From Bacteroides intestinalis (GTDB lineage: Bacteria; Bacteroidota; Bacteroidia; Bacteroidales; Bacteroidaceae), in the NCBI RefSeq assembly GCF_902364365.1, contig NZ_CABJDN010000004.1, positions 78,695 through 142,694 on the forward strand: a stretch of DNA of 64,000 nucleotides, in the 5' to 3' direction. The stretch's first letter is position 1, and each line of letters opens with the position of its first letter. Under the pieces are notes generated by a model. The model saw nothing but the letters and a program-made list of their open reading frames with translations, was not told the origin of the DNA and ran no database searches. Made by a program: the position numbers and the translations under genes. Positions 19,153 to 28,811 of the stretch are shown piece by piece.

Positions 19153-20163
19153 ATGGACAAAAAGAACAATATGATAAGAAAAATACCATGGAATTTGATT
19201 ATTTCGAAGTTGAAAAAGGAAAGTTCTTCGGAAGAAAATAATCAACTCGAAGCTTGGTTATCCGATAGTGGTAACCGTGAGCTGTTCGAGGAACTCCAAG
19301 GCCTTTGGGATAAAATACAAAGCAATGCTTCCAGCTATACGCCGGATTCGGCATATTATTGGAAAGAACTTAGTCGCCGGATGAAGACTGGTAGTTCGAC
19401 ACCAGTTGCGAAGCCTGACCGGAAGTCAACCTTCCATATATGGAGATATGTTGCGGCGGCATGTATTGTTATAATGGTATGCTTTTCGTTTTATCTGGGA
19501 CAGTGGGCAGGTACTCCCGAAGAGACTTTGCTGGAATATAAAAGCATGGGAGGAAAGTCCATGGCATCTTTACCGGATCAATCTTCCGTATGGCTGCATA
19601 GTAATACGAAGTTAACATGTGATATACAACATAAGAAAGAAGAGCGTGTGGTAACTTTGCGTGGGGAAGCCTACTTTGATGTGGCTCATGATAAACGGAA
19701 ACCGTTTATTGTACAAACAGATGGGGTACGTATTGTTGTCCATGGTACTAAGTTTAATGTAGAAGCCTTTCCGGACATGGAGAATATCTATGTCAGCCTG
19801 TTAGAGGGGTCGGTTTCACTGGATACGGAAAACGATCACCGTTATCTTGCACCCGGTGAGATTGCGACTTATAATAAGAGTAGTCGAAGATTGTCTGTCA
19901 CCAAGGATGATGTACTTTTTGCCGCTTCATGGACTAAGGACCAGATTGTCTTTGAACAACGTTCTCTGCAGGATATCTGCCGTTTCCTGAGGAAGTGGTA
20001 TCGTGTGAAGATAGATTTGGATCCGGCTATTGCCGACAGTTTCCACTATACCTTTACGTTGCGTAACGAACCTTTGGAGGAAATACTCAGGTTGATGGCA
20101 CGCATCAATCCGATTGGGTATACGTTTAATGAAAATAATGAGCTCAGTATTTATAAAAAGTAA
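19153..20163 (+). CDS. FecR-family anti-sigma factor
   Basis: A 336-residue inner-membrane protein. The N-terminal cytoplasmic part (1-98) would bind the sigma factor. One membrane helix follows at about 100-117 (WRYVAAACIVIMVCFSFYL), then a periplasmic FecR domain (LLEYKSMGGKSMASLPDQSS, RGEAYFDVAHDKRKPF, GTKFNVEAF). The C-terminal DUF4974-like domain (DQIVFEQRSLQDI ... FTLRNEPLEEIL) resembles a secretin/TonB STN fold. It precedes susC by 133 bp. In such systems the STN domain of the SusC partner signals across the periplasm through this protein to the ECF sigma factor. Confidence 0.93.
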   Translation: MDKKNNMIRKIPWNLIISKLKKESSSEENNQLEAWLSDSGNRELFEELQGLWDKIQSNASSYTPDSAYYWKELSRRMKTGSSTPVAKPDRKSTFHIWRYVAAACIVIMVCFSFYLGQWAGTPEETLLEYKSMGGKSMASLPDQSSVWLHSNTKLTCDIQHKKEERVVTLRGEAYFDVAHDKRKPFIVQTDGVRIVVHGTKFNVEAFPDMENIYVSLLEGSVSLDTENDHRYLAPGEIATYNKSSRRLSVTKDDVLFAASWTKDQIVFEQRSLQDICRFLRKWYRVKIDLDPAIADSFHYTFTLRNEPLEEILRLMARINPIGYTFNENNELSIYKK

Positions 20164-20296
20164 AATGTTAAATTCTAACCCTAAAAAGAATCGCCTATGC
20201 ACAATACTGTGAAGTAAACTAATGTTACGGGATGATAACGTTCATCCTTATTTTCTATCACAATTATTCTAATTATTTTAAATCTAAAAGAAAAGC

Positions 20297-23200
20297 ATGA
20301 TTCTAAAAAAACGTGTAGCATTTTTATTGCTGCTAATCCTTTGTGTGCCTTTATCGGCACAAGTAAAAGAGAAGCTAATCACTATAGACTTCTCAGATCT
20401 TCCTCTTTCAGAGGCTATTAACCGCATAGAAAAAGTCAGTCGATACACTTTTTTCTATGATGCCAATCAGGTGGATGTAAAGCAGAAAGTAAGCTTGAAA
20501 GTGAAGAAAGCTACTGCTCAACAGGCAATGAATACCATGTTGAAAAACACGGACCTGAAATATGAGGTTACCAATACGCAGATAGCTTTGTTTACTAAAG
20601 ATAAACCTGAGACTTCGGGGCATGAAATCACTATCAAGGGACAAGTGGTAGATGAAAATGGAGAACCGGTTATAGGGGGTAATGTCATTGCCGAAGGTAC
20701 TACCAATGGTACTATCACCAATATTGATGGTTATTACACCTTGACTGTGGCTCCTGATGCCCGGATTCAGGTATCGTATATCGGTTATACTACGCAAACG
20801 CTGAAAGCCGGTTCCATTCCTTCCGTCATAAAACTACAGGAAGATTCCAAGCTCTTGCAGGAAGTTGTGGTGGTAGGTTACGGTACGATGAAAAAGCAGG
20901 ACCTGACCGGTGCGGTAGCTTCTATCAAAGGCAGTGATATGGAGAAAGAACAACGCCAGACCATTCAGGATATGCTACGTACAGGTGTTGCCGGACTTTC
21001 GGTAGGTATGGAAACTGATGCGAAAGGCAATACAAGCATGATGATTCGTGGTAAAAGTACGATTGCTGCCAGCACTGACCCGCTGATTGTTTTGGATGGT
21101 GTTATCTATAGTGGACAGATGACGGATATTAATCCGAATGACATAGAGCGTGTAGATGTCCTGAAAGATGCCAGTTCTGCAGCCGTTTATGGTGCCAAGG
21201 CAGCTAATGGTGTAGTGTTGGTTACTACCAAAAAAGGAGGAGGCAAGAAGCCGACGATCAGTTTTAATGGCAGTTGGGGCATTTCGATGGTTAACTCTCT
21301 GCCGGAAGTCTATCAGGGACAAGACTTTGTGAATTTCCGTCAGGATGTAATGAAAAGTACCGAATATAAGACTGCTGCCACCGGATACTTTGACAATCCT
21401 GCGAATATGAGTGGCACAGAACTGTCTGAATGGCTGGGTACGGATACCGGAAATCCGACTGAGGTTTGGCTCGCCCGTTTGAGGATGACTAATACGGAAA
21501 TAGCCAATTACATGGCGGGCAGAACGGTCGACTGGGAAGATCTGACTCTTCGCACTGCGCTTCGACAGGATTATACAGTCAGCGTATCGGGCAAGAAAGA
21601 CGAAATGTCTTATTATTCTTCTATTAACTATGTGAAGAATGAAAGTAATAACAGAGGTGGTAAGTATAGTGCTATCCGTGCTCGTGTGAATCTGGAAAAT
21701 AAAGTGCAGAAATTCCTGACTTATGGTGTTAATGCACAGTTTACGTCGCGTGACGAAAGCAATATGTATGAAAGCGGCAGATCGGTTTATTCAAGTTTTA
21801 GTACCTCTTTGTCGCCTTATGGAAATGTTTATAATGAGGATGGTTCTTTGAAACTTTATCCGAATGATAATAACAATGCCACCAATCCATTGTTGAACAG
21901 GGCTTATCTGAGTAAGAAGCATGACGTTAATAACTTAAATGCATCCATTTATCTTAAGTTGGATTTGCCGTTGGGATTCTCTTTACAAACTACTTATTCT
22001 CCCCGCTTCGAGTGGACCAATTACCTGTATCATAAATCAGCCGATCATCCGGATTCCGGTGACCAAGGAGGATTCGTTGAACGCTATGGCATGAAAGACT
22101 TCTTCTGGCAATGGGATAATATGCTGAAATGGAATAAGACATTTGGAAAACATGCATTCGACTTTACCGGATTGCTGAACTGGGAGAAATTCCAGCGTTG
22201 GAAAACAATTTCCAAGAATGAAGGTTTCCAGCCGAGTGACAATCTGGGATATGGAGGTATAGGCTATGGTACTTCTCCTATTGCAGACAGTGATGATATT
22301 TATCGTACTGGTGATGCCCTCATGGGACGTTTGCACTATACGTATGATAATCGCTACCTGATTACGGCTACTGTACGTCGTGACGGATATTCTGCTTTCG
22401 GACAAGGCAATCCGCGTGCTACTTTCCCTTCTGTGGCTCTTGGATGGATTTTTACGGAAGAATCTTTCTGGAAGAAGCTGAATGCCGAATGGCTTGAATA
22501 TGCTAAGTTGCGTCTTACGTGGGGTAAGAACGGTAACCGTTCTATTGGTGAATATGCTGCATTGATGCAGTTGGATCCCCGTAAATATATGTATGTAGAT
22601 CCTGCTACAGGTCAGTTGGTCACTATCAATACATTCTTCTGCTATAATATGGCAAATCCCAACCTGAAGTGGGAAACTACGACTTCTTATAATTTGGGAT
22701 TGGATTTCACTTTCCTGAAGGGACGTCTGGGTGGTAGTATCGATGTGTACCATAAGAGTACTACCGACTTGCTGAACAACCGCCAGTTGCCAAGTTTAAT
22801 TGGTTATTCCAGTGTGAAAGCTAATATTGGTGAGATTTGGAACCGTGGTTTGGAGTTGTCTTTACATTCTACCAATATTCAGAACAGTGTACTGACTTGG
22901 CGCACCACTTTCAACCTGATGTACAACAAGAATACAATCAAGCATCTTTATGGCATTATGGAAGATATAACAGATGCTGACGGAAAGGTGATAGGCAGGA
23001 AAGAAGCGGATGATATTGACAACGGATATTTCATTGGCCATGCTCTGGATGAAGTTTGGGGATATAAATATGAGGGTGTATGGCAGGAAAATGAAGCGGA
23101 AGAAGCGGCTAAATACAGCCAGATTCCCGGTGATCCGAAGATTCTGGATGTAGACCAGAATTATAAATACAACAATGATGATAAGGTTTTCCAGGGAAAT

Positions 23201-23653
23201 ACGACTCCGAAGGTTCGTTGGAATATGCGTAATGAATTTACATTGTTCAAGAACTTCGATATTTCATTCAGTATGTATTCTTACCTGGGCCATGTGAAGA
23301 AGATGGACCGCTTCACCAATAACAATGCTTTGCTGAATACGGTAAATCAGATTAAACGGGATTATTGGACTGCCGAAAATCCTATCAACAGCTATCCTCG
23401 TTTAGGTGCGAAGAGTCCGAGCGGTGTAACTTACTATATTTATAAGAAAGCTGACTTCCTGCGTCTTGATAACATCTCTGTGGGATATACCTTCCCGAAA
23501 GCTCTGATATCTCCGTTGAAATTGGAAGCGTTACGACTGAACCTGACTGTGAAGAATGTAGGCTACTTTACCGGATGGCCTGCTTATGATCCGGAAAACT
23601 CGGACAGCAATACACCGAGAACGATAACATTTGGTATTAATGTGACATTATAA
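20297..23653 (+). CDS. SusC/RagA-family TonB-dependent glycan transporter with STN domain
   Basis: An 1118-residue outer-membrane transporter. It has a signal peptide (to about 21), then an STN domain (about 27-100, with FSDLPLSEAINRI), which is the signalling domain for ECF/FecR trans-envelope regulation. A carboxypeptidase-like domain follows (about 112-185, IKGQVVDENGEPVIGGNV). Next come the TonB-box/plug region (LQEVVVVGYGTMKKQDLTGAV) and the 22-strand barrel, ending FGINVTL. It imports oligosaccharides captured with the SusD protein encoded 15 bp downstream. The specific glycan cannot be read from sequence. Confidence 0.96.
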   Translation: MILKKRVAFLLLLILCVPLSAQVKEKLITIDFSDLPLSEAINRIEKVSRYTFFYDANQVDVKQKVSLKVKKATAQQAMNTMLKNTDLKYEVTNTQIALFTKDKPETSGHEITIKGQVVDENGEPVIGGNVIAEGTTNGTITNIDGYYTLTVAPDARIQVSYIGYTTQTLKAGSIPSVIKLQEDSKLLQEVVVVGYGTMKKQDLTGAVASIKGSDMEKEQRQTIQDMLRTGVAGLSVGMETDAKGNTSMMIRGKSTIAASTDPLIVLDGVIYSGQMTDINPNDIERVDVLKDASSAAVYGAKAANGVVLVTTKKGGGKKPTISFNGSWGISMVNSLPEVYQGQDFVNFRQDVMKSTEYKTAATGYFDNPANMSGTELSEWLGTDTGNPTEVWLARLRMTNTEIANYMAGRTVDWEDLTLRTALRQDYTVSVSGKKDEMSYYSSINYVKNESNNRGGKYSAIRARVNLENKVQKFLTYGVNAQFTSRDESNMYESGRSVYSSFSTSLSPYGNVYNEDGSLKLYPNDNNNATNPLLNRAYLSKKHDVNNLNASIYLKLDLPLGFSLQTTYSPRFEWTNYLYHKSADHPDSGDQGGFVERYGMKDFFWQWDNMLKWNKTFGKHAFDFTGLLNWEKFQRWKTISKNEGFQPSDNLGYGGIGYGTSPIADSDDIYRTGDALMGRLHYTYDNRYLITATVRRDGYSAFGQGNPRATFPSVALGWIFTEESFWKKLNAEWLEYAKLRLTWGKNGNRSIGEYAALMQLDPRKYMYVDPATGQLVTINTFFCYNMANPNLKWETTTSYNLGLDFTFLKGRLGGSIDVYHKSTTDLLNNRQLPSLIGYSSVKANIGEIWNRGLELSLHSTNIQNSVLTWRTTFNLMYNKNTIKHLYGIMEDITDADGKVIGRKEADDIDNGYFIGHALDEVWGYKYEGVWQENEAEEAAKYSQIPGDPKILDVDQNYKYNNDDKVFQGNTTPKVRWNMRNEFTLFKNFDISFSMYSYLGHVKKMDRFTNNNALLNTVNQIKRDYWTAENPINSYPRLGAKSPSGVTYYIYKKADFLRLDNISVGYTFPKALISPLKLEALRLNLTVKNVGYFTGWPAYDPENSDSNTPRTITFGINVTL

Positions 23654-23668
23654 AAAAGGGAACTGATA

Positions 23669-25516
23669 ATGAAAAAGTTAATAAAATATACATTAGGCTA
23701 TACCGGTATACTTGGAGTGATGTTCGCAGCAAGCGGATGTTCCGATTGGTTGGAACCTAAACCTTTGTCCTTCTTTACGCCGGAAAATACGTTTAATTCG
23801 TATGAGGGACTGAAAACAAGTACGGATATGTTGAACCGCGATGTTCGTTACTTCGACTACTATCCTACGGCAGGATCGGCCGAACCTTGTATCCTTTCAG
23901 AGTATTTCTTTTCAGAAATGAGTGTGAACGGACGTACGGATGCTTCGAATGCTCCTGTGGACTTGGTGCGGCAAATTAATCCGTCGGCTTCACTGACAGG
24001 TAATGCCAGTCAGGTTAATAACTATTGGACATATTTATATAAAGGTATTAAGGATGCCAATACGATTCTCAGCCGTTCTAAGGATACGGAAATGACCGAA
24101 GCCCAACGGGGGGAAATAGAAGCATTGAGCTGTTTTCACCGGGCATTCCGTTACTACCGTTTGGTGCACCAATATGGCGATGTTCCGTTTATTGTGAATG
24201 AAGTGACCGGACCCCGTTACGATTTCTATACGACAAAGCGTGAGGCAATCCTGCGATACCTCAAAGAAGATTTGGATCGCACTGCCCCATATCTGTCTAA
24301 TGATGTGTATATCGGTATGGTAACGCAGGCTGCTGCCTATCATTTGCTGACTAAGATTAACCTGGCATTGGGCGAATTTAACGATGCGGTGGAATCTGCC
24401 AATAAGGTAATAAATGATGGCGTACATCAGTTGATGACTCAGCGTTTTGGAGTAGACAAAGGTGATGCGACTAAAAACGTAATCTGGGATTTGCATCAAT
24501 CAGACAATAAATCTCTGCCTGAAAATAAGGAATGTCTTTATATTGTAATCGACCGCTATGATGCAGGTAGTGATATGCGTTCTACTGCCGGATTGGAAAT
24601 AAAACGCCAGTTGGTACCTTGGTTTCCTGCGTCCGGACAGATTACGACTCCTGCCGGAGAAGTTGCTTTTGTAGATAATAACCAGACTAAGAATCCTTAT
24701 TTGCTGGAGTATGGTCGTGGCATTTGCTCTTTGCGTTCTACATGGTACCATCAAAATATGATTTGGACATTGGATGATACCGATTTGCGTCATGCACCCG
24801 GTAACTGGGTACATGTATCGGACTTGAAATATAATAATCCAAGTCTGGAAGGTAAGTCCGAATGGTATGGAAAGAATGTACAATTGTATAATGATAAAGG
24901 TGCTCTTCTCGTTAAAGATACGATTCGTTGCTGGAGCGGATGGCCGCATTATAAATCCAATGTTGCTGACCAGAAAGCCAGTTGGTGGCGTGGTGGCTGG
25001 GCAGATTGGTATGTCTTCCGTCTGGCAGAAACCTACCTGCTCCGTGCAGAAGCGTATACTTGGTTGGACAAGCCGGATCTGGCCGTACAAGATTTAAACA
25101 AAGTACGCGAACGTGCCGGTGCACGTCTTTTGACCGCTGATGAAGTGAATATCAGTCAGATTCTGGATGAGCGTGCCCGTGAACTCTTCTATGAAGAACC
25201 GCGTAAGTGTGAATTGACCCGTATTGCTTACTTATTTGCTAAAACTGGTAAAGCAGATGAAAAAGGACGTACGTATTCCATGGATAAATTCACGGAAAAT
25301 AACTATTTTTACAACCGAATCATGGACAGAACGGAATTTTATAACAAGGGCGTAAAGAACTCTGTAGGTAATACGTATACGATTGCTCCCCACAATGTAC
25401 TTTGGCCCATTGCTTTGAAGGCCATTTCATCCAATGTGGAGGGACATATCAATCAGACTCCGGGATACGATGGTTCAGAGAATAATGTTGAACCGATGGA
25501 CACTCCGAATGAGTAA
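23669..25516 (+). CDS. SusD/RagB-family surface glycan-binding lipoprotein
   Basis: A 615-residue lipoprotein with lipobox AASGC (Cys near residue 25), followed by SDWLEPKP. Typical SusD tetratricopeptide-like blocks are present: FHRAFRYYRLVHQYGDVPF, RREAILRYLKEDLD-like, VFRLAETYLLRAEAYTWL and DLNKVRERAG. The C-terminal LDERARELFYEEPRKCELTR is the usual ending block. It forms the lid over the preceding SusC barrel at the cell surface. It is co-transcribed with SusC and the glycosidases that follow. Confidence 0.96.
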   Translation: MKKLIKYTLGYTGILGVMFAASGCSDWLEPKPLSFFTPENTFNSYEGLKTSTDMLNRDVRYFDYYPTAGSAEPCILSEYFFSEMSVNGRTDASNAPVDLVRQINPSASLTGNASQVNNYWTYLYKGIKDANTILSRSKDTEMTEAQRGEIEALSCFHRAFRYYRLVHQYGDVPFIVNEVTGPRYDFYTTKREAILRYLKEDLDRTAPYLSNDVYIGMVTQAAAYHLLTKINLALGEFNDAVESANKVINDGVHQLMTQRFGVDKGDATKNVIWDLHQSDNKSLPENKECLYIVIDRYDAGSDMRSTAGLEIKRQLVPWFPASGQITTPAGEVAFVDNNQTKNPYLLEYGRGICSLRSTWYHQNMIWTLDDTDLRHAPGNWVHVSDLKYNNPSLEGKSEWYGKNVQLYNDKGALLVKDTIRCWSGWPHYKSNVADQKASWWRGGWADWYVFRLAETYLLRAEAYTWLDKPDLAVQDLNKVRERAGARLLTADEVNISQILDERARELFYEEPRKCELTRIAYLFAKTGKADEKGRTYSMDKFTENNYFYNRIMDRTEFYNKGVKNSVGNTYTIAPHNVLWPIALKAISSNVEGHINQTPGYDGSENNVEPMDTPNE

Positions 25517-25526
25517 TTTATCTGAG

Positions 25527-26645
25527 ATGAATAGAATAAAGAAACTTTTGTTGGTAGTACTCCTGTCTTCTATGGCAGGAGTTACTTCCTTTGCTCAAAG
25601 CATCAACAAGACTGATGTAAAAAGTATCATGAAGCGTGTTGCCGACTGGCAGATAGCTAATCCCAATAAAGATGCGGAACATGATGACCTGGACTGGACA
25701 CATGCCGCTTTGTATATGGGAATGGTGGACTGGGCCGACCTCACAGAAAGGGAAGACAGCGACAGCACTTATTATAAGTGGTTGCTTCGCATTGGGCAAC
25801 GCAATCATTTTCAAGTTGGAAAGCGGATGTATCATGCTGATTTTATTGCCGTAGGACAGCCTTTTATCGACCTTTATATAAAATATGGCAATAAGAAAAT
25901 GATTGCTCCGGTGATGGCACGTGCCAATTGGGTAGTAGATAATCCGGCAGAAACAACCTTGGAATTAGACTATCGCAAGTCGGAGACGCTGGATCGCTGG
26001 TCTTGGTGTGATGCATTGTTTATGGCTCCCCCTGTTTATGCCAAACTCTATGCATTGACTCAGAACAAGAAGTATCTGGACTTTATGAATCAGGAATACA
26101 AAGTAACTTATGATTTCTTGTATGATAAAGACGAACAGTTATTCTACAGAGATTGGCGTTACTTTGGTAAGAAAGAAGCGAACGGCAAGAAGGTATTCTG
26201 GGGACGTGGCAACGGATGGGTTTTAGGTGGTTTAGCCGAAATCCTGCAGGTACTTCCTAAGGAGGAATCTTCCTATGAATTCTATAAGCTGCTATTTGTT
26301 ACATTAGCAACGCGTGTAGCTGAATTACAGAGTCCGGATGGATACTGGCATGCCAGTTTACTGGATCCTGCATCTTATCCGTCACCCGAAACAAGTGCAA
26401 CCGGATTTATTGTCTATGCACTTGCTTATGGAGTGAACGAAGGATTGCTAGATAAAACTTCTTTCATGCCTGTAATAGAAAAAGGTTGGAAAGCACTGGT
26501 AGATGCGGTGGAACCGGATGGAAAGCTGGGATATGTTCAGCCTATCGGTGCCGATCCGCGTAAGGTGACGCGTGAAATGACGGAAGTTTATGGAGTCGGT
26601 GCATTTTTGCTGGCGGGATGTCAAATCTATAAAATGATAAACTGA
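25527..26645 (+). CDS. GH105-family unsaturated uronyl hydrolase (YteR/RhiN-like)
   Basis: A 372-residue protein with a signal peptide (MNRIKKLLLVVLLSSMAGVT). The ATG at 25527 was chosen because an upstream in-frame start would overlap the SusD gene by 83 bp and bury the signal peptide. Family motifs of the (alpha/alpha)6 barrel include YHADFIAVGQ, WSWCDALFMAPP, WGRGNGWVLGG and SPETSATGF. Members remove 4,5-unsaturated uronic acids from the ends of lyase products, often from rhamnogalacturonan and sometimes from other uronates. It starts 10 bp after susD. Confidence 0.9.
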   Translation: MNRIKKLLLVVLLSSMAGVTSFAQSINKTDVKSIMKRVADWQIANPNKDAEHDDLDWTHAALYMGMVDWADLTEREDSDSTYYKWLLRIGQRNHFQVGKRMYHADFIAVGQPFIDLYIKYGNKKMIAPVMARANWVVDNPAETTLELDYRKSETLDRWSWCDALFMAPPVYAKLYALTQNKKYLDFMNQEYKVTYDFLYDKDEQLFYRDWRYFGKKEANGKKVFWGRGNGWVLGGLAEILQVLPKEESSYEFYKLLFVTLATRVAELQSPDGYWHASLLDPASYPSPETSATGFIVYALAYGVNEGLLDKTSFMPVIEKGWKALVDAVEPDGKLGYVQPIGADPRKVTREMTEVYGVGAFLLAGCQIYKMIN

Positions 26646-26647
26646 AT

Positions 26648-28762
26648 ATGAGGAAAGTATTATTTGGTATTTGCTTGATCGTATATTCTCTGTTTGGTAG
26701 TACAGATGTTTCTGCACGTGATGTAATCTCTTTCAATGGTGGATGGGAATTCAAGAAAGGGCCTTTTGGTACAGAAGCTATGCAGGTTGCACAGAAGTGG
26801 AGTGGGGATTGGGAGAAAGTTGAAATTCCTCATACCTGGAATGCTAAAGACATGCAGGTGAAAGAAGCTTCTTTTTATGAAGGGGACGCCTATTATCGTA
26901 AAAAGTATATGTTTCCTGAAAGTATGAAAGGCAAACGTATATTTCTGCGCTTCGAAGGTGTCGGTTCGTGTGCAGAAGTTTATATTAACGGCTATCTGGC
27001 TGGTACACATAAAGGAGCTTATTCGGCTTTTGCATGCGAAATCAGCGGTCAGGTAAAGTTCGGACAAGAGAATGAAATTATAGTAAAAGCGGATAATACG
27101 GCACGTCCTGATGTTATTCCTGTCAATCACAATCTGTTTGGAGTTTATGGAGGAATTTATCGTCCGGTATGGTTGGTGGTGACTGAATCGTGTAACATTG
27201 TTGTGACAGACTATGCATCTCCGGGGGTATATGTTACCCAAAAGAATGTTTCCAAGCGGTCGGCTGAGGTTACTGTGAAAGTAAAACTGGACAATGGATC
27301 ATTGACACCTGTACAGTCGGAGTTGGAAAATACGATTTACGATGCCCAGGGTAAACAGGTGAAGACACATCGACAGAGTTTCCTGTTGACTCCACAGGGG
27401 ACACAAGCCTATTCTTCAACCTTCAAGTTGAACAATCCCCACTTGTGGCAGGGGCGTGAAGACCCTTATCTGTACAAAGTCGTGTCTCGTCTTTGGCAGG
27501 ATGGTAAAGTGATTGATGAGATGGTACAGCCGCTGGGACTTCGTAACTATGAAATAGTGGCAGGGAAAGGCTTCTTCCTGAATGGAAAGAAATACCCGAT
27601 GTATGGCGTGACTCGGCATCAGGACTGGTGGGGGGTAGGCAGTGCTTTAAAGAATGAGCACCATGATTTTGACCTGGCAACCATTATGGATCTGGGCGCA
27701 ACTACTGTTCGTTTTGCCCACTATCAGCAATCCGATTATTTATATTCCCGTTGTGATACGTTGGGTTTGATTATCTGGGCGGAGATTCCTTTTGTGAACC
27801 GTGTTTCCGGAAAGGAGTGGGAGAATGCACATCAACAGATGCGTGAACTGGTTCGACAGAGTTTTAATCATCCTTCCATTTATATATGGGGTACTCACAA
27901 TGAGGTTTATCATCCGCATGGATATACAGCCTCTTTGACGCAATCTCTCCATGATCTTTGTAAGACCGAAGATCCGGACCGCTATACCGTATCCGTCAAT
28001 GGGTATGGACATGCTGATCATCCTGTTAATCAAAATACGGATGTACAGGGCATGAACCGTTACTTTGGCTGGTATGAGAAGAAAATTCAGGACATAGAGC
28101 CTTGGGTGGAGAAATTGGAGAAGGAATATCCCTGGCAGAAACTCATGTTAACAGAATATGGAGCGGATGCCAATATAGAGCATCAGACTGAATATCTGGG
28201 TGATGCCCTGAACTGGGGGAAACCGTTTTATCCGGAGACTTTTCAGACTAAAACACATGAATATCAATGGAGTGTTATAGCTAATCATCCTTATATTATA
28301 GCCTCTTATTTGTGGAATACATTCGATTTTGCAGTCCCAATGTGGAAAAGAGGAGGTGTACCTGCACGTAATTTAAAAGGATTGGTTACCTTTGACCGTA
28401 AGATAAAGAAAGATTCTTATTTCTGGTATAAGGCAAATTGGAGCAAAGAGCCGGTACTTTATCTGACACAACGGCGAAACGTAAATCGTGAAAAGAAAGA
28501 AACTGCCGTAGCCGTATACTCCAATATAGGAACTCCTAAAGTTTACCTGAATGGAAAGGAATTGACTGGAATACGGAAGGGATATACAGATGTACATTAT
28601 GTATTTGATAAGGTTATTTTGGAGCCTGGGAAGAATATACTGAAAGCAACTGTTTTTTCTGGTGGCAAAGAATACACGGATGAAATAGAATGGATGTACA
28701 ATGGAGAAATGAAAAGAGAAGCTGATTTTTACGAGAATCAAAAGGAGCATGCCGGCTGGTAA
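26648..28762 (+). CDS. GH2-family glycosidase (beta-galactosidase-like)
   Basis: A 704-residue exported enzyme (signal peptide to about residue 24). The N-terminal sugar-binding beta domain (FNGGWEFKKGPF ... FLRFEGVGSCAEVYINGYLAGTHKGAYSAF) and an Ig-like domain precede the TIM barrel. The acid/base is Glu419 in IWGTHNEV and the nucleophile is Glu503 in LTEYGAD. It is shorter than LacZ and lacks its C-terminal domains. The two-base gap after the GH105 gene indicates one operon. Beta-galactosidase activity is the most usual for this group, but glucuronidase or mannosidase cannot be excluded. Confidence 0.9.
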   Translation: MRKVLFGICLIVYSLFGSTDVSARDVISFNGGWEFKKGPFGTEAMQVAQKWSGDWEKVEIPHTWNAKDMQVKEASFYEGDAYYRKKYMFPESMKGKRIFLRFEGVGSCAEVYINGYLAGTHKGAYSAFACEISGQVKFGQENEIIVKADNTARPDVIPVNHNLFGVYGGIYRPVWLVVTESCNIVVTDYASPGVYVTQKNVSKRSAEVTVKVKLDNGSLTPVQSELENTIYDAQGKQVKTHRQSFLLTPQGTQAYSSTFKLNNPHLWQGREDPYLYKVVSRLWQDGKVIDEMVQPLGLRNYEIVAGKGFFLNGKKYPMYGVTRHQDWWGVGSALKNEHHDFDLATIMDLGATTVRFAHYQQSDYLYSRCDTLGLIIWAEIPFVNRVSGKEWENAHQQMRELVRQSFNHPSIYIWGTHNEVYHPHGYTASLTQSLHDLCKTEDPDRYTVSVNGYGHADHPVNQNTDVQGMNRYFGWYEKKIQDIEPWVEKLEKEYPWQKLMLTEYGADANIEHQTEYLGDALNWGKPFYPETFQTKTHEYQWSVIANHPYIIASYLWNTFDFAVPMWKRGGVPARNLKGLVTFDRKIKKDSYFWYKANWSKEPVLYLTQRRNVNREKKETAVAVYSNIGTPKVYLNGKELTGIRKGYTDVHYVFDKVILEPGKNILKATVFSGGKEYTDEIEWMYNGEMKREADFYENQKEHAGW

Positions 28763-28811
28763 TACTTTATTGAACTGATGAACTAATTATTTACTTTAAA
28801 TTTAATATAAC

